DNA of 64,000 nucleotides from Chitinophaga sp. H8 (GCF_040567655.1 NZ_JBEXAC010000001.1:2418001-2482000), one strand, 5' to 3'. Shown: positions 34,848 to 44,592, counted from the stretch's first letter. Numbers and translations are program-made. Notes: generated from the letters alone by a model not told the origin.

Positions 34848-37800
34848 CTAAAAGGATAAACTAAGGTTCAAACCAATACTACGCACCGCAGGTAACATCC
34901 CTGTTTCTATTCCCTGGTAATTGCTGGTACCTATGGAAGCTTCGGGATCTACCGGTAGTGTACGTTTTCCTATGCCTGGTATATCCAGGAGAGATTTCCC
35001 TCTGTACAGGAAGAAAAGATTACGACCGGTAACAGACAACCGTGCATTCTTCAGCAGTTTGTGATTCAGATCAAAATTGTATCCCAATGAAAGCTCTCTT
35101 AAACGGAAGTTGGTAGCACTATAGGCAAAAAACTCTCCGTATCCGTTACGACCACCCTGCGAAACACTTGTCCATAACTGTTCTGCTGTAATAGCAGTGG
35201 TATTGGAACTGCCATCCGCTTTTACACCTGGTAAGATTAAACCTCCATCCCGGTATTTAGCTGTATAATCTCCTACTCCATAATAAGCCAGGAAAGCATC
35301 TGTTCCTGATACTACAATACCACCCACACGACCATCAATCAGGAAAGACAGGTTGAATTTTTTATACAGGAAAGTGTTGCTCCAGCCTAATGTAAAATCA
35401 GGATTAAAATTACCCAGCTTTTGCAGCGGGGTTACTACGGGCAATCCTTTATCATTTACCAGGTACTGTCCGGTTTTATCATCCTTTGCCCAGGCATAAT
35501 CATAAATATCTCCATAGGATTCCCCTGGCTTTATCAGCAATCGGCCCAATGTTCCGGAAGCAGAAAGTTCTGTCTGCTCTAATCCCGGAATTAAAGACAG
35601 CACCTTGTTTTTATTCCGGGCAAAGTTTACTGCCGTATTCCAGGTCAGCTCTTTACTGCGTACCGGGGTGCCTGTCAGCATGATTTCTATACCCTGGTTC
35701 TGAATATCCCCTACATTGATATATTGCTGACTGAAGCCTGTTGCCTGTGGCAGCCCCACAAAAATCAGCTGATTAATCGTATTAGTCTTATAATAGGTGG
35801 CATCGATGCCAATACGTCCATCCAGGAACTTCCACTCTACACCCGCTTCATAAGCTTTGGTTCTCTCAGGTTTCAGATCAGGAATTGATTTGGTGTTATC
35901 TCTTGTCACAAAGCCGTTTCCAGCACCTAAAGTGAAATTATATCGCTGCATCAGCAAATAAGGATCCGCATCATTACCTACTTCTGAGTAAGATGCCCTT
36001 ACTTTACCAAAAGACATCCAGGATGGCAATTCCGTCATATCTGATATTACAGCTGACAAAGCCACGGATGGATAAAAATAGCTGTATGGAGGAGGTAACG
36101 TAGAGGACCAGTCATTTCTGGCACTTACATCCAGATAAAGATATTGTCTGAAATCAAGTTGGGCACTTCCATAAACAGATTGAATTTCCTTTTTATAGGG
36201 TATACTGGTAAAGGCAGGTGTAGTAGCAAAATTAAGATCGAATTTGTTGGGAATGCTCAATCCATTAGCCAGCGATTGTGTGTTGCCCCCTTTAGTGGTT
36301 TGTACACTGGCACCTACATTATAGTTGATACCAAAATCACCAGACAGCTTATTGTTACCGGATAACAGCACATCCATATTACGCTCCTGCCGGCTGATCA
36401 GTCCTTCCAGATACCGTCCGCCCGGTAATACCGTCATGGCTAAGGTACCATCGTAATAAGAACCTCTGATCTTATCATCATACTTATCCAGGCTGTAACG
36501 TCCCTGTACACTCAGCCAGTCAGTCAGCTGATACTTAGCAGATCCCAGCAGGGTAATCCTGTTACGTTCTTCATTTAAACTGGTCCTGTTTACATCCCAG
36601 TAAGGATTCATAAAAATAGAAGAGTTGGTCCAGTATACCGGAATAGGTTTTCCCATAGCATCATAACGCTCAAATATCCTTAAAGAATCCGGACTCAGAT
36701 CCCGTGGCATTATAGTAGCTTCATTTACCACCCCATTATCACCCAACCGTGGTTTATTCTTTATTTGCTGGTTCATATAGGTCACCTTCACATCCGTTGT
36801 CAGCTTTGGGATGATAGTAGTAGACAACCGCAGGTTGAGCGTATTTCTATCCAGGCTGTTATTAGGAACGATTCCCTTGGTGCTGTTATTGGTATAGGAA
36901 GCATATCCTCTTACGTTGTCTGTACCTCCGGAAAAATCAATGGAATTATTAATGGCAGTACCTGTTTGATAAAAATCACGGACATTATTTGCATAAGTCT
37001 TTGCGGGTGCTCCCCAGCTTTCGCCTGCCTGCGCACCATACTGCCCTTTATTACCCCGGCCATAAGTATTCTGGAATTTCATCAGCAGATTAGGCTGGTC
37101 TACAGAAATGCTTCCATTGTAATTCACTGCCATGCGGCCACTCTTTCCGCTTTTAGTAGTAATGATCAAGGCCCCGTTTGCAGCGCGGCTGCCATACAAT
37201 GCAGCAGCGGCCGCACCTTTCAGCACCGTTACTGATTCCACATCCTGTGGGTTGATGCTGGAAGCACCATCACTTCCTGAGTATCCACTGCTTAAACTTT
37301 TCATCTGTGTACCAATGGTATTGGCGGAGCCGCCACCACCCCGTTCACTTGTCATATTATTATCCAATGGTACTCCATCCACCACAATCAGCGCATTATT
37401 ATTACCGGTAAGAGAGCGATTACCTCTTAATACCACCCGTACAGCGCCGCCAGGCCCGGTAGAGGCTGGTGTGATAACAGCGCCTGCTACTTTACCACTC
37501 AGGCTGTTCATAATGTTTGCGCTGGGATCTTTCACCGCATTCAGATTAGCACCGGTAAGCTGTTGCGTAGAATAACCCAGTGAACGCGTTTTACGCTCAA
37601 TACCTAATGCGGTAACTACTACTTCACTTAGTTTAGAAGTAGACAATACTAAGGCAACATCAATACTTTGTTTGCCTGCGACAGAAACTTCCTGTTTTTC
37701 ATAACCGATAAAGGAAAATACCAACACTGCATCCGCAGCAGCTGAAATGGTATACTTACCATCCGGATCGGTAGTGACACCATTAGGCGTACCTTTTACG

Positions 37801-37952
37801 CTTACACTTACCCCCGGAACCGGCGACTGGTTGGCAGCATCGCGTACCGTTCCTTTTACAGGCTGGTTTTGTGCGGAGACCTGCCATGGCATGGCCAAAA
37901 CAAGTACTAGAAGGAAATAGAGATTGAATGTTAGATGCATCCGCTTTTTCAT
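34848..37952 (-). CDS. SusC/RagA TonB-linked outer-membrane transporter
   Basis: 1034 residues. A signal peptide (cleavage after WQVSAQ, about residue 28) leads straight into the carboxypeptidase-regulatory-like domain (VKGTVRDAANQSPVPGVSVS), then the plug with NSLSGKVAGAVITPAST, VVLRGNRSLTGNNNALIVVD and VTVLKGAAAAALYGSRAANG, and the barrel ending RSIGLNLSLSF. There is no STN domain, so unlike the transporter at 12759 it cannot signal through FecR; regulation is probably by the divergent LacI-family gene. It is the first gene of an eight-gene leftward operon extending to 24376 and delivers oligosaccharides to the periplasm. Confidence 0.95.
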   Translation of the reverse strand: MKKRMHLTFNLYFLLVLVLAMPWQVSAQNQPVKGTVRDAANQSPVPGVSVSVKGTPNGVTTDPDGKYTISAAADAVLVFSFIGYEKQEVSVAGKQSIDVALVLSTSKLSEVVVTALGIERKTRSLGYSTQQLTGANLNAVKDPSANIMNSLSGKVAGAVITPASTGPGGAVRVVLRGNRSLTGNNNALIVVDGVPLDNNMTSERGGGGSANTIGTQMKSLSSGYSGSDGASSINPQDVESVTVLKGAAAAALYGSRAANGALIITTKSGKSGRMAVNYNGSISVDQPNLLMKFQNTYGRGNKGQYGAQAGESWGAPAKTYANNVRDFYQTGTAINNSIDFSGGTDNVRGYASYTNNSTKGIVPNNSLDRNTLNLRLSTTIIPKLTTDVKVTYMNQQIKNKPRLGDNGVVNEATIMPRDLSPDSLRIFERYDAMGKPIPVYWTNSSIFMNPYWDVNRTSLNEERNRITLLGSAKYQLTDWLSVQGRYSLDKYDDKIRGSYYDGTLAMTVLPGGRYLEGLISRQERNMDVLLSGNNKLSGDFGINYNVGASVQTTKGGNTQSLANGLSIPNKFDLNFATTPAFTSIPYKKEIQSVYGSAQLDFRQYLYLDVSARNDWSSTLPPPYSYFYPSVALSAVISDMTELPSWMSFGKVRASYSEVGNDADPYLLMQRYNFTLGAGNGFVTRDNTKSIPDLKPERTKAYEAGVEWKFLDGRIGIDATYYKTNTINQLIFVGLPQATGFSQQYINVGDIQNQGIEIMLTGTPVRSKELTWNTAVNFARNKNKVLSLIPGLEQTELSASGTLGRLLIKPGESYGDIYDYAWAKDDKTGQYLVNDKGLPVVTPLQKLGNFNPDFTLGWSNTFLYKKFNLSFLIDGRVGGIVVSGTDAFLAYYGVGDYTAKYRDGGLILPGVKADGSSNTTAITAEQLWTSVSQGGRNGYGEFFAYSATNFRLRELSLGYNFDLNHKLLKNARLSVTGRNLFFLYRGKSLLDIPGIGKRTLPVDPEASIGTSNYQGIETGMLPAVRSIGLNLSLSF

Positions 37953-38012
37953 ACCGTTTTTTAATTTAATGAGTGATCCTGGTTGGCTTAAATTCTTCCC
38001 TCAAAATACACC

Positions 38013-38054
38013 CGGTAACTACTACCATCAAATAAATCGCCGAGAACGTTACCG
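38013..38054. promoter_or_regulatory. Candidate operator between SusC and the LacI regulator
   Basis: The 182-bp divergent region contains the inverted pair CGGTAAC (38013-38019) and GTTACCG (38048-38054), perfect 7-bp arms about 28 bp apart. The left part also holds a local palindrome GGTA-N5-TACC (38014-38026). LacI-family dimers bind palindromes with a central CG or short gap, so these could be sites for the regulator at 38135, acting on both flanking genes. No experimental or comparative support is available here. Confidence 0.3.
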
Positions 38055-38134
38055 AAAAACGCGCCCATTCCTACCGCTTAATCAATCTTTTTTATTATAT
38101 TTATTAATTCGTTCCAATCAGACCTGTAAGAAGC

Positions 38135-39151
38135 ATGCGGAGACACTATGCAACAATAAAAGACATTGCCCTTGCCTTAAAGATTTCCGTATCTACAGTA
38201 TCGCGTGCACTAAGAGATACTTACGATGTAAGCGCAGCTACCAGGCAATTGGTACTGGATAAGGCAGCGGAGTTAAATTACAAGCCTAATTTCAATGCTA
38301 CAGGCCTGGTGCAAAGCAGCACCCACAACCTGGGGGTAATTCTTCCGGGTATTACCAACTACTATTTCTCTACCGTTTATACCGGTATACAGGAAGTGGC
38401 CTACAGCCATGGATATAATATCATTCTGTATGTTACCAACGACGCTGCAGAAAGGGAGATCAACATTGTAAAAAACCTGACTTTAAGCAGCCTGGATGGC
38501 CTGCTCGTGGCAGTTTCCTCTCAGGCGGATTCCTGCCAGCATTTCCAGGAAGTAATTGATGATGGCGTGCCGGTAGTGTTCTTCGACCGGGTAGCAGAAC
38601 ATATTACTACTTCCAAAGTGATGCAGGATGATTACAACGGGGCTTTTGAAGCAACAGAACATCTTATTGCCAATGGCTATACAAAAATTGCGCATATTGC
38701 CGGACCACAGGGACTTACCTTCACGGAAAAAAGATTGAAAGGTTACCTGGACGCACTGCGTAAACATAAATTACCGGTAAAAGAAGAATGGATCATTCAT
38801 TCCGGTTTTTCCCAGGATTGCGGCACACAGGATATGCAGCAACTATGGCAACTTCCCAAAAAACCGGATGCTGTTTTTGCAGTTAATGACCGGAAAGCAG
38901 TGGGTGCCATGCTGGCCTTAAAACAGATGAATGTACAAATAGGTAAAGAAGTGGGGGTAGTCGGATTCACAAATGATCCCGTTGCTGCCATTATCACACC
39001 TTCTCTGAGCACCATTGCTGAGCCTGCATTTGAAATAGGTAAAGTAAGTTGCCAGCTATTATTAAATCACATTAAAAAGAAAAGGTTTATACCGGAAGAA
39101 GTCATTTTGCCTGGCAAACTTATTATCCGGGAATCCAGCAAACGGGATTAA
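38135..39151 (+). CDS. LacI-family transcriptional regulator
   Basis: 338 residues. The N-terminal helix-turn-helix and hinge are plain: ATIKDIALALKISVSTVSRAL, then ATRQLVLDKAAELNYKPN. Residues ~60-335 form the periplasmic-binding-protein-like sugar sensor with LGVILPGITNYYFSTVYTGI, YNIILYVTNDAAEREI, VPVVFFDRV, GFTNDPVAAIITPSLSTIAE and FIPEEVILPGKLIIRESS. It is transcribed away from the SusC gene and most likely represses or activates the amino-sugar operon according to a sugar or sugar phosphate effector. The glycerophosphodiesterase gene follows 40 bp downstream on the same strand and may be co-transcribed. Confidence 0.93.
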   Translation: MRRHYATIKDIALALKISVSTVSRALRDTYDVSAATRQLVLDKAAELNYKPNFNATGLVQSSTHNLGVILPGITNYYFSTVYTGIQEVAYSHGYNIILYVTNDAAEREINIVKNLTLSSLDGLLVAVSSQADSCQHFQEVIDDGVPVVFFDRVAEHITTSKVMQDDYNGAFEATEHLIANGYTKIAHIAGPQGLTFTEKRLKGYLDALRKHKLPVKEEWIIHSGFSQDCGTQDMQQLWQLPKKPDAVFAVNDRKAVGAMLALKQMNVQIGKEVGVVGFTNDPVAAIITPSLSTIAEPAFEIGKVSCQLLLNHIKKKRFIPEEVILPGKLIIRESSKRD

Positions 39152-39191
39152 CCGCTATCCCGGTCCCTGCGCCTTATGCAAACTAATACAG

Positions 39192-40154
39192 ATGAAATCC
39201 ATGAATACTAAAAAACACAGGATCAGCAACCCTACCCTATGGCTGACAATATTATGCCTGCTGACAGGCAACCTGTTATTTGCACAGCACAAAGGATTAC
39301 AGGTAATTAAAATCAAAAACACGCAGCAGCTGCATGCCTATTTTAAATACACCGGCAAAGACATTCCCCTTATTAGCGGCCACCGGGGCGGTACTACCAA
39401 AGGCTTTCCCGAAAACTGTATCGCTACATTTGAAAACACTTTACGGCATACACCTGCCTTCTTCGAAATAGATCCCCGCCTTACCAAAGACAGTGTAATT
39501 GTGCTGATGCATGATGCTACTCTCGACCGTACTACTACCGGCAAGGGAAAAGTGGCAGACTATACCTGGGAACAATTAAAAAAACTAAAACTAAAAGATT
39601 CGGATGGAAAGGTGACGCCCTACGGCATCCCTACCCTGGATGAAGTAATTGTCTGGAGTAAGGGCAAAACAATACTGAACCTGGATATAAAGGATGTTCC
39701 CCTGGAAATGACCGCCCAAAAACTACTGGAACACGAGGCCTTCTCGCATGTTATGCTGACGGTACATACAGCAGATCAGGCAAAGTACTATTTAAGTCAG
39801 CACAAGGATGCCATGTTCTCTGCTTTTGTAAAAACGCCGGCGGCCTTAAAAACCTATGAAGCAGCAGGCATTCCCTGGACACAGGTGATGGCATATGTAG
39901 GCCCACACAACAAACCGGAAAATAAAGAAATGTATGAATTACTGCATCAGCGGGGTGTTATGTGCATGATCTCTGCGGCACCTACTTATGATAAGCTTCC
40001 CCGTGCTACTGCCCGGGAAACAGCTTACCGTAATATTATCCTGGATGGTGCTGATGTAATAGAATCCGATCTGCCCATTGAAGCAGCTACTGCCATCCAG
40101 CCATTGCTTCCGGCTAAAAGCGCTAAACAACATTTTTTTGGCAAACGCAAATAA
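39192..40154 (+). CDS. Secreted glycerophosphodiester phosphodiesterase family protein
   Basis: 320 residues with a signal peptide (LCLLTGNLLFAQ, cleavage about residue 31). The GDPD catalytic residues are visible: His64-Arg65 in ISGHRGGTTKGFPENCIATF, Glu92 and Asp94 in FFEIDPRLTKD, and His107 in VLMHDATLDRTTTGKG. ILNLDIKD and the terminal VIESDLPIEAA complete the TIM barrel. It should hydrolyse deacylated phospholipids to glycerol-3-phosphate plus an alcohol in the periplasm, so its link to the LacI regulator 40 bp upstream is unclear. The isoprenoid-synthase-like gene follows 75 bp downstream with its own -7 box. Confidence 0.9.
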   Translation: MKSMNTKKHRISNPTLWLTILCLLTGNLLFAQHKGLQVIKIKNTQQLHAYFKYTGKDIPLISGHRGGTTKGFPENCIATFENTLRHTPAFFEIDPRLTKDSVIVLMHDATLDRTTTGKGKVADYTWEQLKKLKLKDSDGKVTPYGIPTLDEVIVWSKGKTILNLDIKDVPLEMTAQKLLEHEAFSHVMLTVHTADQAKYYLSQHKDAMFSAFVKTPAALKTYEAAGIPWTQVMAYVGPHNKPENKEMYELLHQRGVMCMISAAPTYDKLPRATARETAYRNIILDGADVIESDLPIEAATAIQPLLPAKSAKQHFFGKRK

Positions 40155-40201
40155 TAGCTGTTTTCGGCACCTTAAAAAAACAATGTACACAAAGAGATCC
40201 C

Positions 40202-40209
40202 TACTTTTG
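40202..40209 (+). promoter_or_regulatory. -7 promoter box before the isoprenoid-synthase-like gene
   Basis: TACTTTTG matches the Bacteroidota -7 consensus TAnnTTTG and lies 20 bp before the ATG at 40230. No clear TTTG is found at the -33 position. It suggests the gene can be transcribed separately from the glycerophosphodiesterase gene. Confidence 0.4.
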
Positions 40210-40229
40210 TGCCTGCTTAATTTATATCC

Positions 40230-41213
40230 ATGTATTTTTTCCGTTTTACCGCTGGCATACTGTCCAAAACATACCATATCCTGACTTCCCGGAAACAGGA
40301 ACAAAAATGGGCCACCCACTACGTAAAACAATTGGAACAACAACTGGGTGGCCAACTGGATGATTTTACATTTAAAAAGGTAGTAACCAGCTATGCCATC
40401 TATATTCCGATGATGTGCGATGCCTTTACACTGTTGAGAAACAGGCTTACCAACAACCAGGAAAAAGAAAGGATGCTGCATTATTTCATATGCAGCTCTT
40501 TATTTGATAACTTCTGCGACCGGGCCGAGCTGACAGCAGATGAGCTGTACAGCATTTCCTTTGAACCGGAAGTATATCAGCCCCGTACTTTTGATGAAAA
40601 ACTATTCCTGCATTCCCATCGCCTGCTACAGGCTTATGTAAAGGATAAGACCTTCTACAGTGAGGTTACCAGGCAATTATACAAAGCACAGGAAGACTCT
40701 GCACTACAATTTGATAAAACAGTCAGCAACGATGTGATAGCACAGATCACTCTGGATAAGGGAGGCTATTCTGTTTTGCTTTGTCATTTTTACCTGGACG
40801 AGCAGGCATCTCCGGCAGAAAAGCACTGCTGGTACCAGATCGGAGGTATTATACAACTGACGAATGATCTGTATGATATTTATAAGGATATCCAGGAAGG
40901 CTCAGAAACGCTTCCTAACAGAATGACAGATGCCCATGCGTTTAACCATTATTTCCTCGGGCTGGTTCAAAACATAAAGCAGGAAATTGCCGCATTACCG
41001 TTTTCCTCAAAACAAAAACAGGCATTTACCATTTCCATGATGGGGATCTGCTCCCTGGGCAGCATGGCATTACGGCAGTTAATGCAACTGCAAGGCACAG
41101 CAGCTATACTCCCGCCCTTCTCTTCTCTTCCAAGAAAAGCCCTGATCATTGATATGGAAAAACCGGCTAATCTCTGGTATTGTATCAAAACAGTGTATCA
41201 GCAAGCGAAATAA
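40230..41213 (+). CDS. Class I isoprenoid synthase-like protein (terpene or squalene/phytoene synthase fold), product unknown
   Basis: 327 residues, nearly all helical. Two acidic motifs are spaced as in class I isoprenoid enzymes: Asp93 and Asp97 in LFDNFCDRAEL near helix D, and Asn212-Asp213, Asp216 and Asp220 in LTNDLYDIYKDIQEG. The second motif is at the place of the NSE triad of terpene cyclases but carries Asp where Ser/Thr and Glu are usual, giving a DxxxD/DxxxD pattern closer to head-to-head prenyl synthases. Both would bind Mg2+-diphosphate. There is no signal peptide; an N-terminal amphipathic stretch (YFFRFTAGILSKTYHIL) could touch the membrane. It ends 17 bp from a convergent UbiA prenyltransferase. 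Identity is assigned from motifs and fold; the substrate is not known. Confidence 0.7.
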   Translation: MYFFRFTAGILSKTYHILTSRKQEQKWATHYVKQLEQQLGGQLDDFTFKKVVTSYAIYIPMMCDAFTLLRNRLTNNQEKERMLHYFICSSLFDNFCDRAELTADELYSISFEPEVYQPRTFDEKLFLHSHRLLQAYVKDKTFYSEVTRQLYKAQEDSALQFDKTVSNDVIAQITLDKGGYSVLLCHFYLDEQASPAEKHCWYQIGGIIQLTNDLYDIYKDIQEGSETLPNRMTDAHAFNHYFLGLVQNIKQEIAALPFSSKQKQAFTISMMGICSLGSMALRQLMQLQGTAAILPPFSSLPRKALIIDMEKPANLWYCIKTVYQQAK

Positions 41214-41230
41214 ACGGAACATACGCAAGC

Positions 41231-42175
41231 CTATCCCATATACTTAAAAAACAACATAGACAAGATGCCCATCAGCATCACAATCTTGATATGCTTACTC
41301 AGTTTATGGTAATCTGCTGCATTTTGCGCCTGAAATAAATTTCTTAAGATGCTCAGCAAGGGAAAGAGGATGAAAATGAAAGCATAAACAATAAAAAGCC
41401 ACCAGAGGGAAGCACTCAGGAATATCCCCGTAACGAGCAACATTAAGATCAGTACCACCAGCCAGGTGGCTACAAAAACACGGGAAGCACTGAGCCCCCA
41501 TACAATGGGCATAGTTCTGCAACCATACCGGCTATCCCCGTTAATATCTTCCATATCCTTTATCACTTCCCTGATCAGGGACACGATGAAAGCAAAAGCG
41601 GTGTATAAAATAGTGAGGAGAAAGATCCTGTTCAGGTTAAACGTCAGGTATTGTGCAGCCTCGGGCCATTTCAGGTTGTCTTCCAATATAGCCAAAACAG
41701 TAATCGACCAGGCTGTAATCGCCGCTATCAGTATATTGCCGATCAGAAAACGTTTTTTCCAGATCCTGGAATAGAAAAACAATAACAAAATACAGATGAT
41801 GGCACTTATGCCACCCGCGCGGGTAGTGGTACTCATATCTACATATACATTACACAGTATAGCCAGTATATTCAAAACACCATACCAGATTAAAGCCTGC
41901 CCCTTACTGATTCCATTCGTGATGAAAACCTTTCCCGGCTTGTTGACCAGGTCTATATCCAGATCAAAATAATCATTGATAATATATCCGGCGGCGGCAA
42001 TAAATACATAAGAACATACTATCAGAAAAAAATGATAATCAGTTACTGTATGAGAAATATGGGCTGCTGAAAAGGCCGGATATAATACACAATACCGGAA
42101 CATAATCTGTGTAAGAAAGATAAACACCAGGTTTGGCCAACGGATCAGCCCTAAAAATGCGATAGCCGCTTTCAT
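41231..42175 (-). CDS. UbiA-family integral membrane prenyltransferase
   Basis: 314 residues with about nine membrane helices. The first aspartate-rich motif is NDYFDLDID (Asn67-Asp75) followed by VNKPGKVF, and the second is IKDMEDINGDSRYG (Asp207, Asp210, Asp214); together they bind two Mg2+ ions and a prenyl diphosphate. The motif form and the length resemble the geranylgeranylglycerol-phosphate synthase-like branch of UbiA rather than the quinone-pathway UbiA/MenA enzymes. It should transfer a prenyl chain to an unidentified acceptor, or cyclise a prenyl diphosphate as some UbiA-type cyclases do. It converges on the class I isoprenoid-synthase-like gene with 17 bp between the stops. The HPP gene follows upstream on the same strand. 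Confidence 0.88.
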   Translation of the reverse strand: MKAAIAFLGLIRWPNLVFIFLTQIMFRYCVLYPAFSAAHISHTVTDYHFFLIVCSYVFIAAAGYIINDYFDLDIDLVNKPGKVFITNGISKGQALIWYGVLNILAILCNVYVDMSTTTRAGGISAIICILLLFFYSRIWKKRFLIGNILIAAITAWSITVLAILEDNLKWPEAAQYLTFNLNRIFLLTILYTAFAFIVSLIREVIKDMEDINGDSRYGCRTMPIVWGLSASRVFVATWLVVLILMLLVTGIFLSASLWWLFIVYAFIFILFPLLSILRNLFQAQNAADYHKLSKHIKIVMLMGILSMLFFKYMG

Positions 42176-42266
42176 TTGATAGGTAAGGTTTGGTTGACAG
42201 GTAACGGATATGAATATTAAATCTATAAAGACTTTAGCAAAACAAAATTAATATAATTCTTTTATC

Positions 42267-42848
42267 CTAACGGTATCTTCTTTGCCATACTTTGTACCAG
42301 TTCTTATTAGCAGGATAGTTCCGGTGCGAAGTCAGATTATTAAACAACATCGCTACCAGCAAAAGGATCAATACCCCGGACAATACAGGATTCAGCACAT
42401 AGAAAAAACCCAGTTGCTGTATCTTTTCAGAGCCGATATTAGCGATCAATGCAGTTGCCCCACCTGGTGGATGCAGCGTTTTGGTAACTTGCATCAATAC
42501 AATAGACAGGGATACCGAAAGCGCAGAAGACAGCCACAACTCATGTGGTATAAGACGATGAATAGCCACGCCTACCAGGGCACAGATCACATGCCCCCCT
42601 ATCAGATTCCTCGGTTGCGCCAGCGGGCTGTTAATAATACCATACACCAATACAGAAGAAGCGCCAAAAGAACCAATCAGGAATAAGTTGTCCGATGCAC
42701 TGAAATACTGGCTGTTTAATAAGCCGATCAAACCAATTCCACAAAATGAGCCGAGAAATGTCCACAATTGTTCCCGGTAATCAATCAATGTTTCTTTATA
42801 ATATATGACCCTGGCTTTACGCAAGTGCCTTTTTAACTGCTTCCTCAT
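42267..42848 (-). CDS. HPP-family integral membrane protein
   Basis: 193 residues. Four membrane segments are seen, and the family signature lies in KTLHPPGGATALIANIG (His-Pro-Pro). LIGSFGASSVLVYGIINSPLAQPRNLIGGHVICA is also characteristic. HPP proteins include a chloroplast nitrite transporter, and bacterial members may move nitrite; this locus is only 4 kb from a nitrite reductase island, but on the other strand and with unrelated genes between, so a shared role is speculative. The gene lies 91 bp upstream of the UbiA gene and probably has its own promoter. Confidence 0.85.
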   Translation of the reverse strand: MRKQLKRHLRKARVIYYKETLIDYREQLWTFLGSFCGIGLIGLLNSQYFSASDNLFLIGSFGASSVLVYGIINSPLAQPRNLIGGHVICALVGVAIHRLIPHELWLSSALSVSLSIVLMQVTKTLHPPGGATALIANIGSEKIQQLGFFYVLNPVLSGVLILLLVAMLFNNLTSHRNYPANKNWYKVWQRRYR

Positions 42849-42996
42849 ATAGCGCTGAAAGGGCGCAATATTATAACATTTACATGAAATCTAATAGTCC
42901 TCCTGCCATAAAATGATCCCGGCAATAACCCTTCAATAGCTAAAGGAACCCCGCTTTTCCCATCCCGGCGGCATACCTTTTGTAATAAAAGATGAT

Positions 42997-44592
42997 ATGA
43001 AAAGCGCAATGATCATCCCCCTGATGCTGTATGTACTTATAACAGGCTGTGACCTGCAAAAGAAAGATGTCACCGGGGAGGTGACGCCCCGCAATTACAG
43101 TATTAATAAAACAAATGCCTACAATAATCTTTTCCTGGATAGCATGGCAGTAGAAAAATTCATTACCGGCCAGCACTTAAATGATACGATTGCCAGCGCC
43201 ATGAGAAGTTTCTATAATGCCCGCAATTTTCAGTTTACCTGGTTTGCCGGTAATGGCCTCACAGAACAAGCCCTGGGTTTCCGCAGCCTGTATGATTACA
43301 GTAAAGACAGCAGCGATAAGAACAAAGCACTGGAAAACCGGCTGGATGCACTGATGATAGAAGATTCGCTTGTGGTAGCTGCTACAGATCCTGTCTTTAT
43401 CAAAACAGAATTACAACTAACACAGCGTCTTATCAATTATTTTATAGCTACCTATCAGGACAAAAACATCCGTATCCGGCAGCTGGAACAGTTAATTCCT
43501 ATTCAGAAAACAACCGTACTCCAGTTGGCAGACTCTGTACTGGCGAATAACAACAGGGATACCAAACGCTATGATGCAGCCCATACCGCTTACCACCTGA
43601 TGAAGCAACAACTGCAACAATACCGGGAGATTGCCGGCAAAGGCGGATGGGATTCCCTCCTGCTTACCAGCAAAAAATTTAAGAAGGGAGACCAGGATCC
43701 TATTATCGCACATTTCAAGAAAAGATTGTCTGTTACCGGGGAGCTGAAAGATCAGGACACCTCCGGAACATTTAATGAACCGCTGGAAAATGCAGTAAAA
43801 ACGTTCCAGCAACAGCATGGTTATACGAGTGATGGGGTGATTACTCCTGCATTGGCAGCAGAAATGAATGTACCGGTACTAGCCCGGATACAGCAATTAC
43901 TGATCAATATGGAAAGGATGCGCTGGATGCCGGATCAGCCTGCCGGCAAACTGATCCTGGTGAATATTCCCGAATTTATGCTGCATGCTGCGGAGGGCAA
44001 CAACAAAGCTTTTGATATGGAAGTGGTAGTGGGCAAAGAAGGCCACAGTACCACCATGTTCTCCGGTAAATTAAATCAGATTGTTTTTAGCCCTAACTGG
44101 AATATACCAGCCAGTATTGTACGCAAAGAAATACTGCCGGCTATTGACAGGAATAAAAACTATCTGCAGCAAAATAATATGGAAGTTACCGGAGAAAGAA
44201 ACGGCCTACCTGTCATCCGCCAGTTGCCCGGCAGGAAAAATGCCTTGGGCAAAGTAAAATTCCTGTTCCCCAACAGCTTTAATATCTACTTTCATGACAC
44301 CCCGGCAAAAGGCTTGTTTAATAAGGACAACAGGGCATACAGTCACGGATGTATCCGTTTGGCCGATCCTGTTAAAATGGCTTCCTGGTTATTGGAAGAC
44401 AACACCAGATGGACTGCCGAAAAAATTGATAGTGCCATAAACCTCACAAAAGAAAAATATGTAAAACTGGAACATCCGGTGCCAGTACTGATTACCTATT
44501 ATACGGCATGGGTAGATGAAAAAGACATGCTCCAGTTCCGGAAGGATATCTATGGGCATGATAGTAAACTGGCAGCCAGGATGTTTTACTGA
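42997..44592 (+). CDS. L,D-transpeptidase (YcbB-like) lipoprotein
   Basis: 531 residues with lipobox LITGC (Cys18). Residues ~40-230 hold the helical domain preceding the catalytic part in YcbB-type enzymes; residues ~235-290 are a peptidoglycan-binding helical domain (FQQQHGYTSDGVITPALAAEM). The YkuD catalytic domain runs from ~320 and carries VNIPEFMLHAAEGN, PNWNIPASIVRKEILPAI and the active site YSHGCIRLADP with His450 and Cys452. It should form 3-3 cross-links or attach proteins to peptidoglycan in the periplasm. It is convergent with a second L,D-transpeptidase at 44723, and an imperfect inverted repeat lies between them. Confidence 0.93.
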   Translation: MKSAMIIPLMLYVLITGCDLQKKDVTGEVTPRNYSINKTNAYNNLFLDSMAVEKFITGQHLNDTIASAMRSFYNARNFQFTWFAGNGLTEQALGFRSLYDYSKDSSDKNKALENRLDALMIEDSLVVAATDPVFIKTELQLTQRLINYFIATYQDKNIRIRQLEQLIPIQKTTVLQLADSVLANNNRDTKRYDAAHTAYHLMKQQLQQYREIAGKGGWDSLLLTSKKFKKGDQDPIIAHFKKRLSVTGELKDQDTSGTFNEPLENAVKTFQQQHGYTSDGVITPALAAEMNVPVLARIQQLLINMERMRWMPDQPAGKLILVNIPEFMLHAAEGNNKAFDMEVVVGKEGHSTTMFSGKLNQIVFSPNWNIPASIVRKEILPAIDRNKNYLQQNNMEVTGERNGLPVIRQLPGRKNALGKVKFLFPNSFNIYFHDTPAKGLFNKDNRAYSHGCIRLADPVKMASWLLEDNTRWTAEKIDSAINLTKEKYVKLEHPVPVLITYYTAWVDEKDMLQFRKDIYGHDSKLAARMFY

